Assembly: GCA_027923965.1 (NCBI GenBank)
Contig: AP026969.1
Span: 4,154,001 to 4,218,000 of the forward strand
Direction: 5' to 3'
Source: Comamonadaceae bacterium OS-1
GTDB lineage: Bacteria; Pseudomonadota; Gammaproteobacteria; Burkholderiales; Burkholderiaceae_C
DNA: 64,000 bases
The position numbers and the translations under genes were made by a program. The notes beneath the pieces are model-generated. The model did no database searches, was not told the DNA's origin, and saw only the letters and a list, made by a program, of their open reading frames with translations. This document shows positions 34,123 through 43,149 of the stretch, piece by piece (positions within the stretch are counted from its first letter, which is position 1; each line of letters opens with the position of its first letter).

Positions 34123-35001
34123 ATGGATGCCCCCAATTACTACGACATCCTGGAAGTCGTCCCCCACGCCAGCCCGGAAGTTATCCGCGCCGCCTACAAA
34201 AGCCTGATGCAGCGCCACCACCCGGACCGGCACCCGGCCCACAGCGGTGCCGCCAGCCGCGCCAGCGCCATCGCGCAGGCCTACGCCGTGCTGTCGGATC
34301 CAGGCCAACGGGCCGCTTACGACGCGCGCCTGCAGCAACTGCGCCGCCCGCCCTTACCGGCAGACCCGCCCCGGCCCCAGCCCGCCGCGCCCCGCCGCCC
34401 CAGCGCCGCGCCCACCACGGCACCGTCCAACGGCTACCTGTGGCTGCTGGCGGCGGTCATCCTGGCTTCGGGCGGTTTGATGAAGCTGCTCTCAGGCCCC
34501 ACACCGGCACCGCCACCGGCTGCGCTGGCCGTGCCGCAACGGCCCGACATCCCGGCCCGCAGTGATACCACCACCGTGCCCGCCCAGCCCGCCGAGGCCC
34601 CGCCACCGACGCTGCGGCGCGTGGCTTTGCTGGCCGCCGACCTGAACGTGGTTTTGCTCAGCACCGACCCGGGTGCCGAAAGCAGCCGCCACCGGCTCTC
34701 TATCCCGGCCGTGGAGCTGGTCATTGGCAGCATCGAATCCGACAAATTCACCGAGTCCCTCGCCCGCCAAAAAGAGCAGGTGGTGCAAAAACTGGCCGAC
34801 AAACTGGCCCACGCCGCCTACAGCGAACTGCAGATCGACGGCGACCGCTACTTGGTCCCCTTCATTTTGGAAGCGCTGCGCGAGATCACCGGCACCCAGG
34901 GCCTGGACGAGGGCGCGGCAGCCAACCCCACAGCCACCATCGATACCCACCGCTACGGCATCGTGGCGGTGGTGCTGCCGGTGTCGTTTGGGTTGCGCTG
35001 A
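34123..35001 (+). CDS. Membrane-anchored DnaJ-domain protein
   Basis: This 292-residue protein has a true J domain (about 5-70, YYDILEVVPHASPEVIRAAY, with His33-Pro34-Asp35), a Pro-rich linker, one membrane helix (about 104-122, YLWLLAAVILASGGLMKLL) and a C-terminal domain of about 120 residues. That domain (LNVVLLSTDPGAESSRHRLSIPAVELVIG...) has no family I recognise. The HPD predicts DnaK recruitment to the membrane. The topology resembles an inverted DjlA-like layout. It is paired with the HPD-lacking protein upstream. Confidence 0.8.
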   Translation: MDAPNYYDILEVVPHASPEVIRAAYKSLMQRHHPDRHPAHSGAASRASAIAQAYAVLSDPGQRAAYDARLQQLRRPPLPADPPRPQPAAPRRPSAAPTTAPSNGYLWLLAAVILASGGLMKLLSGPTPAPPPAALAVPQRPDIPARSDTTTVPAQPAEAPPPTLRRVALLAADLNVVLLSTDPGAESSRHRLSIPAVELVIGSIESDKFTESLARQKEQVVQKLADKLAHAAYSELQIDGDRYLVPFILEALREITGTQGLDEGAAANPTATIDTHRYGIVAVVLPVSFGLR

Positions 35002-35013
35002 CGGATTTGTGTC

Positions 35014-35064
35014 TTTTGGGCCGCTAGCGCTCATCCAGCAAGCGCAAGCAGCTCCTTTTTAGAT
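35014..35064 (-). repeat. Dispersed ~48 bp palindrome, copy 5
   Basis: On the minus strand it reads AGGAGCTGCTTGCGCTTG, then ATGAGCGCTAGCGGCCC. It lies in the convergent gap between the J-domain gene and putA. Confidence 0.75.
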
Positions 35065-35072
35065 AGCAACGT

Positions 35073-38054
35073 TCAAGGCATCGCCGCCAGCAGCGCCGCG
35101 TTGCCGCCCGCTGCCGTGGTGTTCACCGTCAGCGTCTGCTCGGCGCAGAAGCGCACCAGGTAGTTGGGGCCGCCGGCCTTGGGGCCCGTGCCGCTCAGGC
35201 CTTCGCCGCCGAAGGGCTGCACGCCGACCACCGCGCCGATGATGTTGCGGTTGATGTAGACGTTGCCGATGTGGGCGGCGGCGGCCAGGGCGTGGGCGCG
35301 GCTGTCGATGCGGGTCTGGATGCCCAGCGTGAGGCCGTAGCCCAGGGCGTTGATCTGCTCGATCACCGCCTGCGGGTCGCCCGACCAGCGCACGATGTGC
35401 AGCACGGGGCCGAAGATTTCCTGCGCCACGTCGGCCACCTGGTTCAGCTCGAAAGCCTGCGGAGCTATCAAATTAGTAGCTGCTTGTGCTGGTGGAATAT
35501 GCGAGAGCAGCGCTTTTGACGTGGAATGCAGGCGCTGGATGTGCTTCTGGATGCCGTCGAAAGCTTCCTTGTCGATGACGGGACCGACGTCGGTGGCCCA
35601 CTCGGCCGTGTTGCCCAGCACCAGTTCCTGGGCCGCGCCCTGCACCATCTCGATGACGTGGTCGGCAATGGCCTCGTGCACGCACAGCAGGCGCAGGGCG
35701 GAGCAGCGCTGGCCCGCGCTGCGGAAGGCGCTTTGCACCACGGCATCCACCACCTGCTCGGGCAGGGCGGTGCTGTCGACCAGCATGGCGTTGATGCCGC
35801 CGGTTTCGGCGATCAGCGGGATGATGGGGCCGTCTTTGGCCGCCAGGGTGCGGTTGATGATGCGCGCGACCGGCGTGGAGCCGGTGAACACCACGCCCGC
35901 AATGCCAGGCAGCGCCACCAGCGATGCACCCACGGTTTCGCCGGGGCCGTGCAGCAACTGCACCGCGCCCTCGGGCACCCCGGCGGCGTGCAGCAGGCGC
36001 ACGGCTTCCAGGGCCACATACGGGGTTTGCTCTGCCGGCTTGGCCAGCACCGTGTTGCCGGTGGCCAGGGCGGCAGCGACCTGGCCCATGAAGATGGCCA
36101 GCGGGAAGTTCCAGGGGCTGATGCAGACCCACACGCCGCGCGCGGTCAGGCGCAGTTCGTTGGTTTCACCCGTAGGGCCGGGCAAGGCGACGGGGGCCAT
36201 GATGCGCTCGGCCTCATCGGCGTAGAAGCGCAAAAAGTCCACGGCTTCGCGTACTTCGGAGACGGCATCGCCCCAGGTCTTGAAGGCTTCCTTGACCAGG
36301 ATGGCGCAGAAGCGCGGCATCTGGTGTTCCAGCAGGTCGGCGCTTTGGCGCAGCAGGGCGGCGCGCTGGGCGGTGGGCGTTTTGCTCCAAAATTTATAGC
36401 TACTCACACTGGTGGAATAAGCGGTAGCTGCCAATTTGGCATCAAACTCTGGCACGGTGGGCACTACGGTGTTGTCAAAGGCGTTTTGCAGCGTGGCGCG
36501 CTGGGTGGCGACTTCCAGGTCCAGACCGGCGCTGTTTTTGCGGCCATTGCCAAACAGCACGGGCGGCAGCACAAAGGCCGATTGCGGCTCCAGGCGCAGG
36601 GGCGAGACCAAGATTTCTTCCATGCCCACCGACTCGTCGGCCAGCTGGTGCACGAAGGACGAGTTCGCGCCGTTTTCCAGCAGGCGGCGCACCAGGTAGG
36701 CCAGCAGGTCGCGGTGCTTGCCCACGGGGGCGTAGACGCGGCAGCCGATCAGCGGGTTTTTCAGCACCTCGCGGTACACGCCCTCGCCCATGCCATGCAG
36801 GCGCTGCAGCTCGAACGGGTTGCCGCTCTTGGCGGCCAGGTGCAGGATGGCGGCGATGGTGGCCGCGTTGTGCGTGGCGAACTGGGGGTAGATGGCATCG
36901 GGTGCATCCAGCAGGGCCTTGGCGCAGGCCAGGTAGGACACGTCGGTGTGGTGCTTGTGGGTGAACACGGGGTAGTGCGGCAGGCCCAGCTCCTGGGCGC
37001 GCTTGATTTCCGAATCCCAGTACGCGCCCTTGACCAGGCGGCACATCAGGCGCAGCTTGTATTTGCGGCCGATAAAGGCGATGTGCTCGATCAACTCCAG
37101 CGCCCGGGTCTGGTAGGCCTGCATGGCCAGTCCAAAGCCGCGCCACTGGGGTTGGTGCTGGGCCACCAGGGCAGCCAGGGCTTCGAACACGTCGAGCGAC
37201 AGCTCCAGGCGATCCACTTCTTCGGCATCGATGGTGAGGTTGATATTGGCGCGGGCGGCCTGCTCGCACAGGCTCCAGACGCGCGGCACCAGCTCGGCAA
37301 GCACGCGCTCGCGCTGGGTCCATTCGTAGCGCGGGTGCAGGGCGCTGAGCTTGATGGAAATACCGTCGTTTTTCTCGGTAGCGCCCGTCTTGTCTGCACG
37401 GGTAGCTATCGCTTCAATAGCATTCTTGTAGCTTTGCAGGTAGTTCAGCGCATCGGCATCGGTGCGGGCGCCCTCGCCCAGCATGTCGTAGCTGTAGGTG
37501 AGCTGGGGCTGCTTTTTGCGGGCAGACGCGGCTTCGTCCATGGCATCGCCAATGGTCTGGCCCAGCACGAACTGGCGGCCCAGGAGCTGCACGGCGCGCA
37601 CGGTGGCGGCCACCACGGTCTTGGCACCCAGCTTGGTGAGCAGGCCCTGGGGGGCTTCGGCTTCGGGCAAAAATTTCTTCGACAGGGCGATGGCGCTGCT
37701 GGACAGCTTGGCCAGGGTAGAGCGGCCCAGCACCGATGCGGCCCCCGTTTCGTCCATGCCGTCAAAGTCGGCGCGGCCCAGCTGGTCGGCGGTCAACGCG
37801 ATGGCGGTTTCGGCATCGGGCACGCGCAGCAGGGCTTCAGCCAGGCGCATCAGGGCCAGGCCCTCGGCGCTGGAGATGGGGTATTCGCGCAGCAGGCTTT
37901 CCATGGCCCAGAACGGCGGCGGGTTGTCGCGCACGGCCTGCACCCAGGGGCGCGCGGGGGCGGAAGCTACGCCCCAGTCCAGCGCGCCCGACAGGGCGGC
38001 AAGACGGTGGGCAACGGTTTCGGACTCGGAGCGATAGGGGCTGGGCAAACGCAT
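35073..38054 (-). CDS. putA: Bifunctional proline dehydrogenase / P5C dehydrogenase
   Basis: PutA oxidises proline to glutamate in two steps, using FAD then NAD. The 993-residue protein has the proline dehydrogenase barrel (to about 460, with DGISIKLSALHPRY, LTIDAEEVDRL, RLVKGAYWDSEIKRAQ) and the aldehyde dehydrogenase domain (ISPWNFPLAIF, FTGSTPVARII, the Glu in LIAETGGINAM, the catalytic Cys in SAGQRCSALR). It has no N-terminal ribbon-helix-helix, so it is the non-DNA-binding type. AGGAAA precedes the ATG at 38052-38054. Two dispersed palindromes lie in frame (residues about 539-556 and 845-861). With arginase and ornithine cyclodeaminase nearby it completes arginine-to-glutamate breakdown. 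Confidence 0.95.
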   Translation of the reverse strand: MRLPSPYRSESETVAHRLAALSGALDWGVASAPARPWVQAVRDNPPPFWAMESLLREYPISSAEGLALMRLAEALLRVPDAETAIALTADQLGRADFDGMDETGAASVLGRSTLAKLSSSAIALSKKFLPEAEAPQGLLTKLGAKTVVAATVRAVQLLGRQFVLGQTIGDAMDEAASARKKQPQLTYSYDMLGEGARTDADALNYLQSYKNAIEAIATRADKTGATEKNDGISIKLSALHPRYEWTQRERVLAELVPRVWSLCEQAARANINLTIDAEEVDRLELSLDVFEALAALVAQHQPQWRGFGLAMQAYQTRALELIEHIAFIGRKYKLRLMCRLVKGAYWDSEIKRAQELGLPHYPVFTHKHHTDVSYLACAKALLDAPDAIYPQFATHNAATIAAILHLAAKSGNPFELQRLHGMGEGVYREVLKNPLIGCRVYAPVGKHRDLLAYLVRRLLENGANSSFVHQLADESVGMEEILVSPLRLEPQSAFVLPPVLFGNGRKNSAGLDLEVATQRATLQNAFDNTVVPTVPEFDAKLAATAYSTSVSSYKFWSKTPTAQRAALLRQSADLLEHQMPRFCAILVKEAFKTWGDAVSEVREAVDFLRFYADEAERIMAPVALPGPTGETNELRLTARGVWVCISPWNFPLAIFMGQVAAALATGNTVLAKPAEQTPYVALEAVRLLHAAGVPEGAVQLLHGPGETVGASLVALPGIAGVVFTGSTPVARIINRTLAAKDGPIIPLIAETGGINAMLVDSTALPEQVVDAVVQSAFRSAGQRCSALRLLCVHEAIADHVIEMVQGAAQELVLGNTAEWATDVGPVIDKEAFDGIQKHIQRLHSTSKALLSHIPPAQAATNLIAPQAFELNQVADVAQEIFGPVLHIVRWSGDPQAVIEQINALGYGLTLGIQTRIDSRAHALAAAAHIGNVYINRNIIGAVVGVQPFGGEGLSGTGPKAGGPNYLVRFCAEQTLTVNTTAAGGNAALLAAMP
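35470..35517 (+). repeat. Dispersed ~48 bp palindrome, copy 6 (inside putA)
   Basis: The left arm is AGTAGCTGCTTGTGCTGG; the right arm, TATGCGAGAGCAGCGCTTTT, is diverged. On the putA strand it encodes the stretch KALLSHIPPAQAATNL in the aldehyde dehydrogenase domain. Confidence 0.6.
36388..36437 (+). repeat. Dispersed ~48 bp palindrome, copy 7 (inside putA)
   Basis: The arms read TTTATAGCTACTCACACTGG and GAATAAGCGGTAGCTGCCAA. On the putA strand it encodes AATAYSTSVSSYKFW, at the start of the aldehyde dehydrogenase domain. Confidence 0.65.
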
Positions 38055-38163
38055 GGTGGATTTCCTGGTGGGTGACTGCAATAACCGCTAGTTTGCCGGG
38101 TTAAAACAAAACAATCTCACCAAATAAATCCAACCAACTAGTGATTAATTTCGAATTTTTTGC

Positions 38164-38769
38164 CTATCCAGAAATAATCGGAAATGCATTGCGCAGCCCC
38201 GAAATCAGCATTTGCACCGCCATGGCCGCCAGCAGCAAGCCCATCAGGCGCTCCAGCGCAATCAGGCCGGATTTACCGATGCGCCGCGCCAGCCCGCTGG
38301 CCGACAGCAGCACCACCCACACCACCACCATGCTCAGGGTGATGGCCCCGGCCCAGCTCAGCATGCGCTCGGGCTGGCGCGAGGCCAGCAGCAGCACGGT
38401 GGCCAGGGACGACGGCCCGGCAATCATCGGAATCGCCAGGGGGACCAGCATGGGCTCGGCCTCTTGCTCGGGGCCGGAAAAACTCACGCCCATGTTGGGA
38501 AAGGCCATGCCCATGGCGATCAAAAACAGGATCACGCCGCCCGCGATTTCCAGCGAGGCATCGGTGAGGTGCATGACGTGCAGCAGGCGGTCGCCACCCC
38601 ACATGAACACCAGCAGAATCACCAGCGCAAACAGGCACTCCCGGGTGATGACCCAGAAGCGCCGTTCTTTGGGCGTGTTGCGCAGCAGGCTGAGCACGAT
38701 GGGCACGTTGCCCAGCGGGTCGGTGACGATCAGCAAGACCATCAAGGCCGACAGGAAGTCATGCTCCAT
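38164..38769 (-). CDS. MarC/YhgN-family membrane protein
   Basis: This 201-residue protein has about six hydrophobic helices and the MarC features: LLIVTDPLGNVPIVLSLL near the start, EIAGGVILFLIAMGM in the middle, PLAIPMIAGPSSLATVLLLAS and a late ALERLMGLLLAAMAVQMLISG. MarC proteins are inner-membrane proteins of unclear role, no longer thought to be drug exporters. Its start overlaps the end of the arginase gene by 11 bases, so it belongs to the ornithine cyclodeaminase-arginase transcript. Confidence 0.9.
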   Translation of the reverse strand: MEHDFLSALMVLLIVTDPLGNVPIVLSLLRNTPKERRFWVITRECLFALVILLVFMWGGDRLLHVMHLTDASLEIAGGVILFLIAMGMAFPNMGVSFSGPEQEAEPMLVPLAIPMIAGPSSLATVLLLASRQPERMLSWAGAITLSMVVVWVVLLSASGLARRIGKSGLIALERLMGLLLAAMAVQMLISGLRNAFPIISG

Positions 38770-39697
38770 CGGTGACCTGGCGCATCAGCGTGCTTTTGCC
38801 AAACAGGCTTTCGACCAAATCCACCGCCAGCTCGGCGGTCTGGTTGCGCACGTCCAGCGCTGGGTTGAGCTCCACAATGTCCAGCGAGGCCAGCAGGCCG
38901 GTGTCGGCAATCATTTCCATGCACAGCTGGGCTTCGCGGTAGTTGGGGCCGCCGCGCACGGTGGTGCCTACGCCGGGGGCGATGTCGGGGTCGAGAAAAT
39001 CCACGTCCAGGCTGATGTGCAAGTGGGTGTTGGCATCCAGGCCGTCCAGCGCCATTTCCATGGTGTGGCGGATGCCCATCTCGTCAATGAAGCGCATGTC
39101 GAAAACTTCGATGCCCTGCTCGTGCACAAAGCGCTTTTCACCGGCGTCCACGCTGCGGATGCCGATCTGCACGATCTCACGGGCGCTGATGGCGGGCACA
39201 TGGCCGCCAATTTCCACCAGCTCCTGCGGGCCGTGGCCACACAGGCAGGCCACCGGCATGCCGTGGATGTTGCCGCTGGGGGTGAGCGCGGCGGTGTTGA
39301 AGTCGGCATGCGCGTCCAGCCACAGCACGCGGAGTTTTTTGCCTTGCTCGCGGCAGTGGCGGGCCACGGCGCTGATGGAGCCAATGCCTAGGCAATGGTC
39401 GCCGCCCAGCATGATGGGCAGGCGGCCGGCGCTGAGCTCTTTGTAGACCACGTTGTGCGTGAGCTCATTCCACTGGGCCACTTCGGGCAGGTGGCGGTAG
39501 CCGTCCACCGGGGGCAGCCAAGGGTTGGCCGGGCCGCGGATATTGCCGCAGTCGCGCACGTCCAACCCGGACTGCTCCAGCGCCTGCGCCAGGCCCGCGA
39601 CCCGCAGGGCCTCGGGGCCCATGCGCGCGCCGCGCACGCCCGCGCCGATGTCGGTGGGGACGCCAATCAGGCTCACGCCCAGGGTGGAATTGCTCAT
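38759..39697 (-). CDS. rocF: Arginase
   Basis: Arginase hydrolyses arginine to ornithine and urea with a two-manganese centre. The 312-residue protein has the ligand motifs GGDHCLG, LWLDAHADFNT and HISLDVDFLDPDIAPGVGT, plus DIVELNPALD. The start LGVSLIGVPTDIGAGVRGARMGPEALR is characteristic. The ATG overlaps the stop of the ornithine cyclodeaminase gene (ATGA), so both steps are translated together. Confidence 0.96.
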   Translation of the reverse strand: MSNSTLGVSLIGVPTDIGAGVRGARMGPEALRVAGLAQALEQSGLDVRDCGNIRGPANPWLPPVDGYRHLPEVAQWNELTHNVVYKELSAGRLPIMLGGDHCLGIGSISAVARHCREQGKKLRVLWLDAHADFNTAALTPSGNIHGMPVACLCGHGPQELVEIGGHVPAISAREIVQIGIRSVDAGEKRFVHEQGIEVFDMRFIDEMGIRHTMEMALDGLDANTHLHISLDVDFLDPDIAPGVGTTVRGGPNYREAQLCMEMIADTGLLASLDIVELNPALDVRNQTAELAVDLVESLFGKSTLMRQVTDGA

Positions 39698-40782
39698 GCT
39701 GCTTGTGTGTCAGGTAGGGAAACAGGTGCCACAAAGCGCGAAGCCGTGGGTCGTACCAGACTATACAAATCTTTCGGGTCGGCAAGGTCGGGAATCAGCG
39801 CCAAACGCTGGCCCAGGCCGAGTTCGCGGGCGGAATCACGCATGAAACGCAGCGCCGAATAGTCTTCCATGGCAAAGCCGACGGAATCGAACACGGTGAT
39901 TTGCGCTTCGCTGGTGCGGCCCACGGCCTGGCCGCTGAGCACGCGCCAGAGTTCGGTGACGGCAAAGTCGGCGGGCAGTTGCTGCAGGTCGCCTTCGATG
40001 CGGGTTTGCGGCTCGTATTCCACAAACACGCTGGCGGCGCGCAGTACGTCGGGGTGCAGCTCGGTTTTGCCGGGGCAGTCGCCACCCACGCCGTTGATGT
40101 GCATGCCAGGCTCCAGCATCTCGGGGGTGAGGATGGTGGCGTTGGTTTTGTCGGCGGTGACGGTGGTGACGATGTCCGCACCGCGCACGGCCTGGGCGGT
40201 GCTGGTGCAGATCACTACACGCAAACCAGTGGCGCGCAAGTTGTCGGCCAGCTTGGCGGTAGCCAGCGGGTCGGTGTCGAACAGGCGCACTTCCTCGATA
40301 CCCATCAGGTGGTGGAAAGCCAGCGCCTGGAATTCGCTTTGCGCGCCGTTGCCGATCAGCGCCATGCTGCGGCTGTTGGGGCGGGCCAGGGCGCGGGCAG
40401 CGACCACCGAGGTGGCGGCGGTGCGGATGGCGGTGGTCAGGGTCAGCTCGCTCAGCAGCTCGGGCACGCCGGTGGCCACGCTGGCCAGCACGCCAAACGC
40501 CATCACCGTGGGCAGGCCGTGCAGGGCATTGTTTTTGGGGTGGCCGTTGACGTACTTGAAGGCGTAGCTCAGGTCGTCGGCAATCGGCATCAGCTCAATC
40601 ACGCCGTCGGTAGAGTGGCTGGCCACGCGGGCGCACTTGTCAAACGCTTCCCAGCGCAAAAAGTCGGCCTGGATGGTGTCGGCCATGCCACGCAGGCAGG
40701 CATCCAGCCCCTTGCGTTGCACGATGGTGGCCACGTCATGGGCGCTGAGGAACGGGGTGGAAACGAGGGAGGTGGTGGTCAT
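39694..40782 (-). CDS. ocd: Ornithine cyclodeaminase
   Basis: This NAD-dependent enzyme converts ornithine directly to proline and ammonia. The 362-residue protein matches the mu-crystallin/OCD family. It has VASHSTDGVIELMPIADDLSYAFKYVNGHP, the nucleotide-binding MALIGNGAQSEFQALAF, and the catalytic Asp region in MHINGVGGDCPGKTELH. I use the ATG at 40780-40782; an ATG nine codons earlier (40809) is equally possible. It is first in a transcript with arginase and marC. The leader region holds short AT-rich palindromes (around CAATATTG) that could bind the Lrp-type regulators encoded nearby. Confidence 0.93.
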   Translation of the reverse strand: MTTTSLVSTPFLSAHDVATIVQRKGLDACLRGMADTIQADFLRWEAFDKCARVASHSTDGVIELMPIADDLSYAFKYVNGHPKNNALHGLPTVMAFGVLASVATGVPELLSELTLTTAIRTAATSVVAARALARPNSRSMALIGNGAQSEFQALAFHHLMGIEEVRLFDTDPLATAKLADNLRATGLRVVICTSTAQAVRGADIVTTVTADKTNATILTPEMLEPGMHINGVGGDCPGKTELHPDVLRAASVFVEYEPQTRIEGDLQQLPADFAVTELWRVLSGQAVGRTSEAQITVFDSVGFAMEDYSALRFMRDSARELGLGQRLALIPDLADPKDLYSLVRPTASRFVAPVSLPDTQAA

Positions 40783-40917
40783 GGTGCAGGCCTTTGATGT
40801 GGAATGCATCTAGTGTCGCCACACGGCATGCCAATGTAAATCGCCAATATTGCTAGCTTTATGCATGAATATTGACTTTTTGACACAAGTCATTGCCACA
40901 ATAACCAATTGACCATA

Positions 40918-40949
40918 AAAAAGCCACCCGGCGAACCGGGTGGCTTTTT
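40918..40949 (-). terminator. Terminator after the porin gene
   Basis: A perfect 14 bp stem (40918-40931 with 40936-40949, arm CCGGGTGGCTTTTT) closes on a four-base loop, with A/T runs at both sides. It ends the porin transcript and shields the ornithine cyclodeaminase promoter. Confidence 0.92.
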
Positions 40950-40987
40950 GTGCTTTTAAACTCAAACTGGCTTACGCCAGCGTGGAT

Positions 40988-42025
40988 TTAGAAGGAGTGC
41001 TGGATGCCCACAGCGTAGATGTCGCCCTTAACCTTGGTGCCGCCAGTTGGCTTTTGTTCAGCAAAGGTTGCAGCGGTGTACACAAAGGTGCGCTTGGACA
41101 GGGCGTACTTGGCACCCAGACCGAAGCCTTGACGCTTTTCGGTGGTCGAGCCATTCAGCTTGTCCTTGGAGTAAGCATAGCCACCGGACAGGGTCAGGGC
41201 TGCACCGACGGGTACATCAGCACCCAGTTGGAACTGGTCCGACTTGGTGTTGTTGGTAGCCACTTGGCGGTTGTAGCTGGTCAGCAGCTTGACAACACCC
41301 AGGTCATACGAGAAATTGACCAAAGTGTCTTTGTACGCGTTGGTTGCAACGGTGCCAACACCAGGAGCCGAAGTCTTGTCTTCTTGGTAGGCCAAGCTAG
41401 CGTAGATCGGGCCGCCAGCGTACTGGACGTTGATGGCACCCAGACCCTTGGCGTTCATCGTGGAGGACTTGTTTTCGCCCAGAGCGTAGCTGGCAGCCAG
41501 CGTCACGCCACCGAACGAAGGCGATGCGTAGTACACCGAGTTGCCAGGGGTGCCGTTGTAGTTGTGACCACCAGCCCAAGCGAAGTACGCAGGAGCATAG
41601 TTGGAGTCGAACAACGAATTCGCGTTGATAGCGGTGTCGTCGTAAGCGGTAGGCACGTTACCAATGCGGAATTCGCCGAAACCACCAGCCAGACCCACGT
41701 AGGCCTTACGACCAAACATAGCGGTAGCAGGCTTGGTGTTGGTGATGCCGTCCAGACCAGCGCCGCCGCCGATTGCGCCGGTGTCAGCGCTGAAGCCGTT
41801 TTCCAGAACGAACAGGGCCTTCAAGCCACCGCCCAGATCTTCAGAACCCTTCAGGCCGAAACGGCTGCCATTCACGCCACCGCTGCGAACAGCATTTTCA
41901 CGTGGCTCGTCGGTCACTTTGGAGGTTTGCAGAGCGATGTCAACAATACCGTACAAAGTCACGGAAGACTGGGCCATAGCGCCAGTAGAAGCCAAAACGG
42001 CCAGAGCAATCAGACTCTTTTTCAT
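40988..42025 (-). CDS. Outer-membrane general porin
   Basis: This 345-residue trimeric beta-barrel porin is typical of Burkholderiales. It has a signal peptide (MKKSLIALAVLASTGAMAQ, cleavage after residue 18), SSVTLYGIVDIALQ as first strand, SRFGLKGSEDLGGGLKALFVLENGF, GRKAYVGLAGGFGEFRIG and a C-terminal GIQHSF ending in Phe, which is recognised by the BAM machinery. AGGAAC precedes the ATG. Codon use is that of a highly expressed gene. A strong terminator follows. Confidence 0.95.
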   Translation of the reverse strand: MKKSLIALAVLASTGAMAQSSVTLYGIVDIALQTSKVTDEPRENAVRSGGVNGSRFGLKGSEDLGGGLKALFVLENGFSADTGAIGGGAGLDGITNTKPATAMFGRKAYVGLAGGFGEFRIGNVPTAYDDTAINANSLFDSNYAPAYFAWAGGHNYNGTPGNSVYYASPSFGGVTLAASYALGENKSSTMNAKGLGAINVQYAGGPIYASLAYQEDKTSAPGVGTVATNAYKDTLVNFSYDLGVVKLLTSYNRQVATNNTKSDQFQLGADVPVGAALTLSGGYAYSKDKLNGSTTEKRQGFGLGAKYALSKRTFVYTAATFAEQKPTGGTKVKGDIYAVGIQHSF

Positions 42026-42227
42026 ATCAATGTTCCTATCGGGTTAAAAAGAAATAACGTAGGCAAGTGTGCACCAAAACCCAAAGCTACTAGCGATAAC
42101 CCTATAAAAACGACCGTATTTTGTTGCTTTTAAAACACACCCAGCCGCCACTTTCGTCCTCTTCCGCGGCATTGACTTTGTCACGTCATAACTGTTTTTC
42201 CCCAATGATTGGCCGCAAAATGCAGGC

Positions 42228-42653
42228 ATGGATGTGACCGACCAACAGCTGATTTCTTATTTACGTAAAGATGCACGAACCACGGTGGCCACCCTGGCCC
42301 ACAAGCTGGGCGTATCGCGCGGCACGGTGACCAACCGCATCACCAAGCTGGAGGACGCAGGGGTGATCGTCGGATACACCGTGCGGTTGCGGCCGGATGC
42401 CGAACCCCATGGCATTACCGCGTGGATGTCGATAGCGGTGGCAGGCAACGCGACCCGTGCGGTCATCGACAGTTTGCTGGGTGAACCGGGCGTGGCCACG
42501 CTGCACGACACCAACGGCCAGTGGGATTTACTGGCCGAACTGCGCGCCGCCCACCTGGCAGAACTTTCTCAGGTGCTGGAGCGCATTCGGCTGGTGCGTG
42601 GCATCAGCAGCACCGAAACCAGTATCCACCTGGCGACCTACCGCCTGTCGTGA
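42228..42653 (+). CDS. Lrp/AsnC-family regulator 1
   Basis: This 141-residue protein has an N-terminal winged helix-turn-helix (DQQLISYLRKDARTTVATLAHKLGVSRGTVTNRITKLEDAGVI) and a C-terminal RAM ligand domain (GITAWMSIAVAG, GVATLHDTNGQWDLLAEL). It is shorter than Lrp. It lies near arginine/proline genes, which such regulators commonly control, and directly before a second Lrp-type gene. The ATG at 42228 has no strong ribosome site. Confidence 0.92.
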   Translation: MDVTDQQLISYLRKDARTTVATLAHKLGVSRGTVTNRITKLEDAGVIVGYTVRLRPDAEPHGITAWMSIAVAGNATRAVIDSLLGEPGVATLHDTNGQWDLLAELRAAHLAELSQVLERIRLVRGISSTETSIHLATYRLS

Positions 42654-42672
42654 CAACAGTGACAATACTTCT

Positions 42673-43149
42673 GTGATAACGCCCATAGCCGAGCTAGACC
42701 GCATCGACATGAAGATCCTGGGATTTCTGCAGGAGGATGGCCGCATTTCCAACCTCAAGCTGGCGGAGAAGGTGGCGCTGTCACCCACAGCGGTGTTGGC
42801 GCGAGTGCAGCGCCTGACCAAAGACAACTACATACTGGGTTACGAGGCGCGACTGAACCCGTTGCAACTGGGCGCGTCGATGATGGTGTTTGTAGAGGTG
42901 CTGCTGGACCGCACCACGCCCAATGTGTTTGATGCATTCAAGGCCGCTGTGCAGGTACGCCCCGAGATCATGGAATGCCATATGGTGGCGGGTGGCTTTG
43001 ATTACCTGCTGAAGACCCGCATGGCCGATATGCTGGCTTACCGCGAATTTGCGGGTACGGTGCTGTGGCAGCTGCCCGGCGTACGCGAAACCCGGACCTA
43101 TGCGGTAATGGAAGAAGTTAAAAACTCTACCCGGCTGCGGCTGCCATGA
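42673..43149 (+). CDS. Lrp/AsnC-family regulator 2
   Basis: This 158-residue Lrp-type protein has LDRIDMKILGFLQEDGRISNLKLAEKVALSPTAVLARVQRL as DNA-binding domain. The RAM domain contains ASMMVFVEVLLDRT, ECHMVAGGFDYLLKTR and LPGVRETRTYAVMEEVK, closer to true Lrp/PutR than the first copy. The GTG at 42673 is the only usable in-frame start. Its stop overlaps the ATG of yfiR (ATGA), which ties it to the cyclic-di-GMP genes. Control of putA or the arginase operon is a reasonable guess. Confidence 0.88.
   Translation: MITPIAELDRIDMKILGFLQEDGRISNLKLAEKVALSPTAVLARVQRLTKDNYILGYEARLNPLQLGASMMVFVEVLLDRTTPNVFDAFKAAVQVRPEIMECHMVAGGFDYLLKTRMADMLAYREFAGTVLWQLPGVRETRTYAVMEEVKNSTRLRLP

Noticed and set aside
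37405..37440. Possible further palindrome copy in putA (GGTAGCTATCGCTTCAATAGC...)
   Set aside because: It lacks the diagnostic arms and spacing, and the encoded residues look like normal PutA sequence.
35526..38075. Long plus-strand frame opposite putA
   Set aside because: Low-complexity antisense shadow; PutA motifs are unambiguous on the minus strand.
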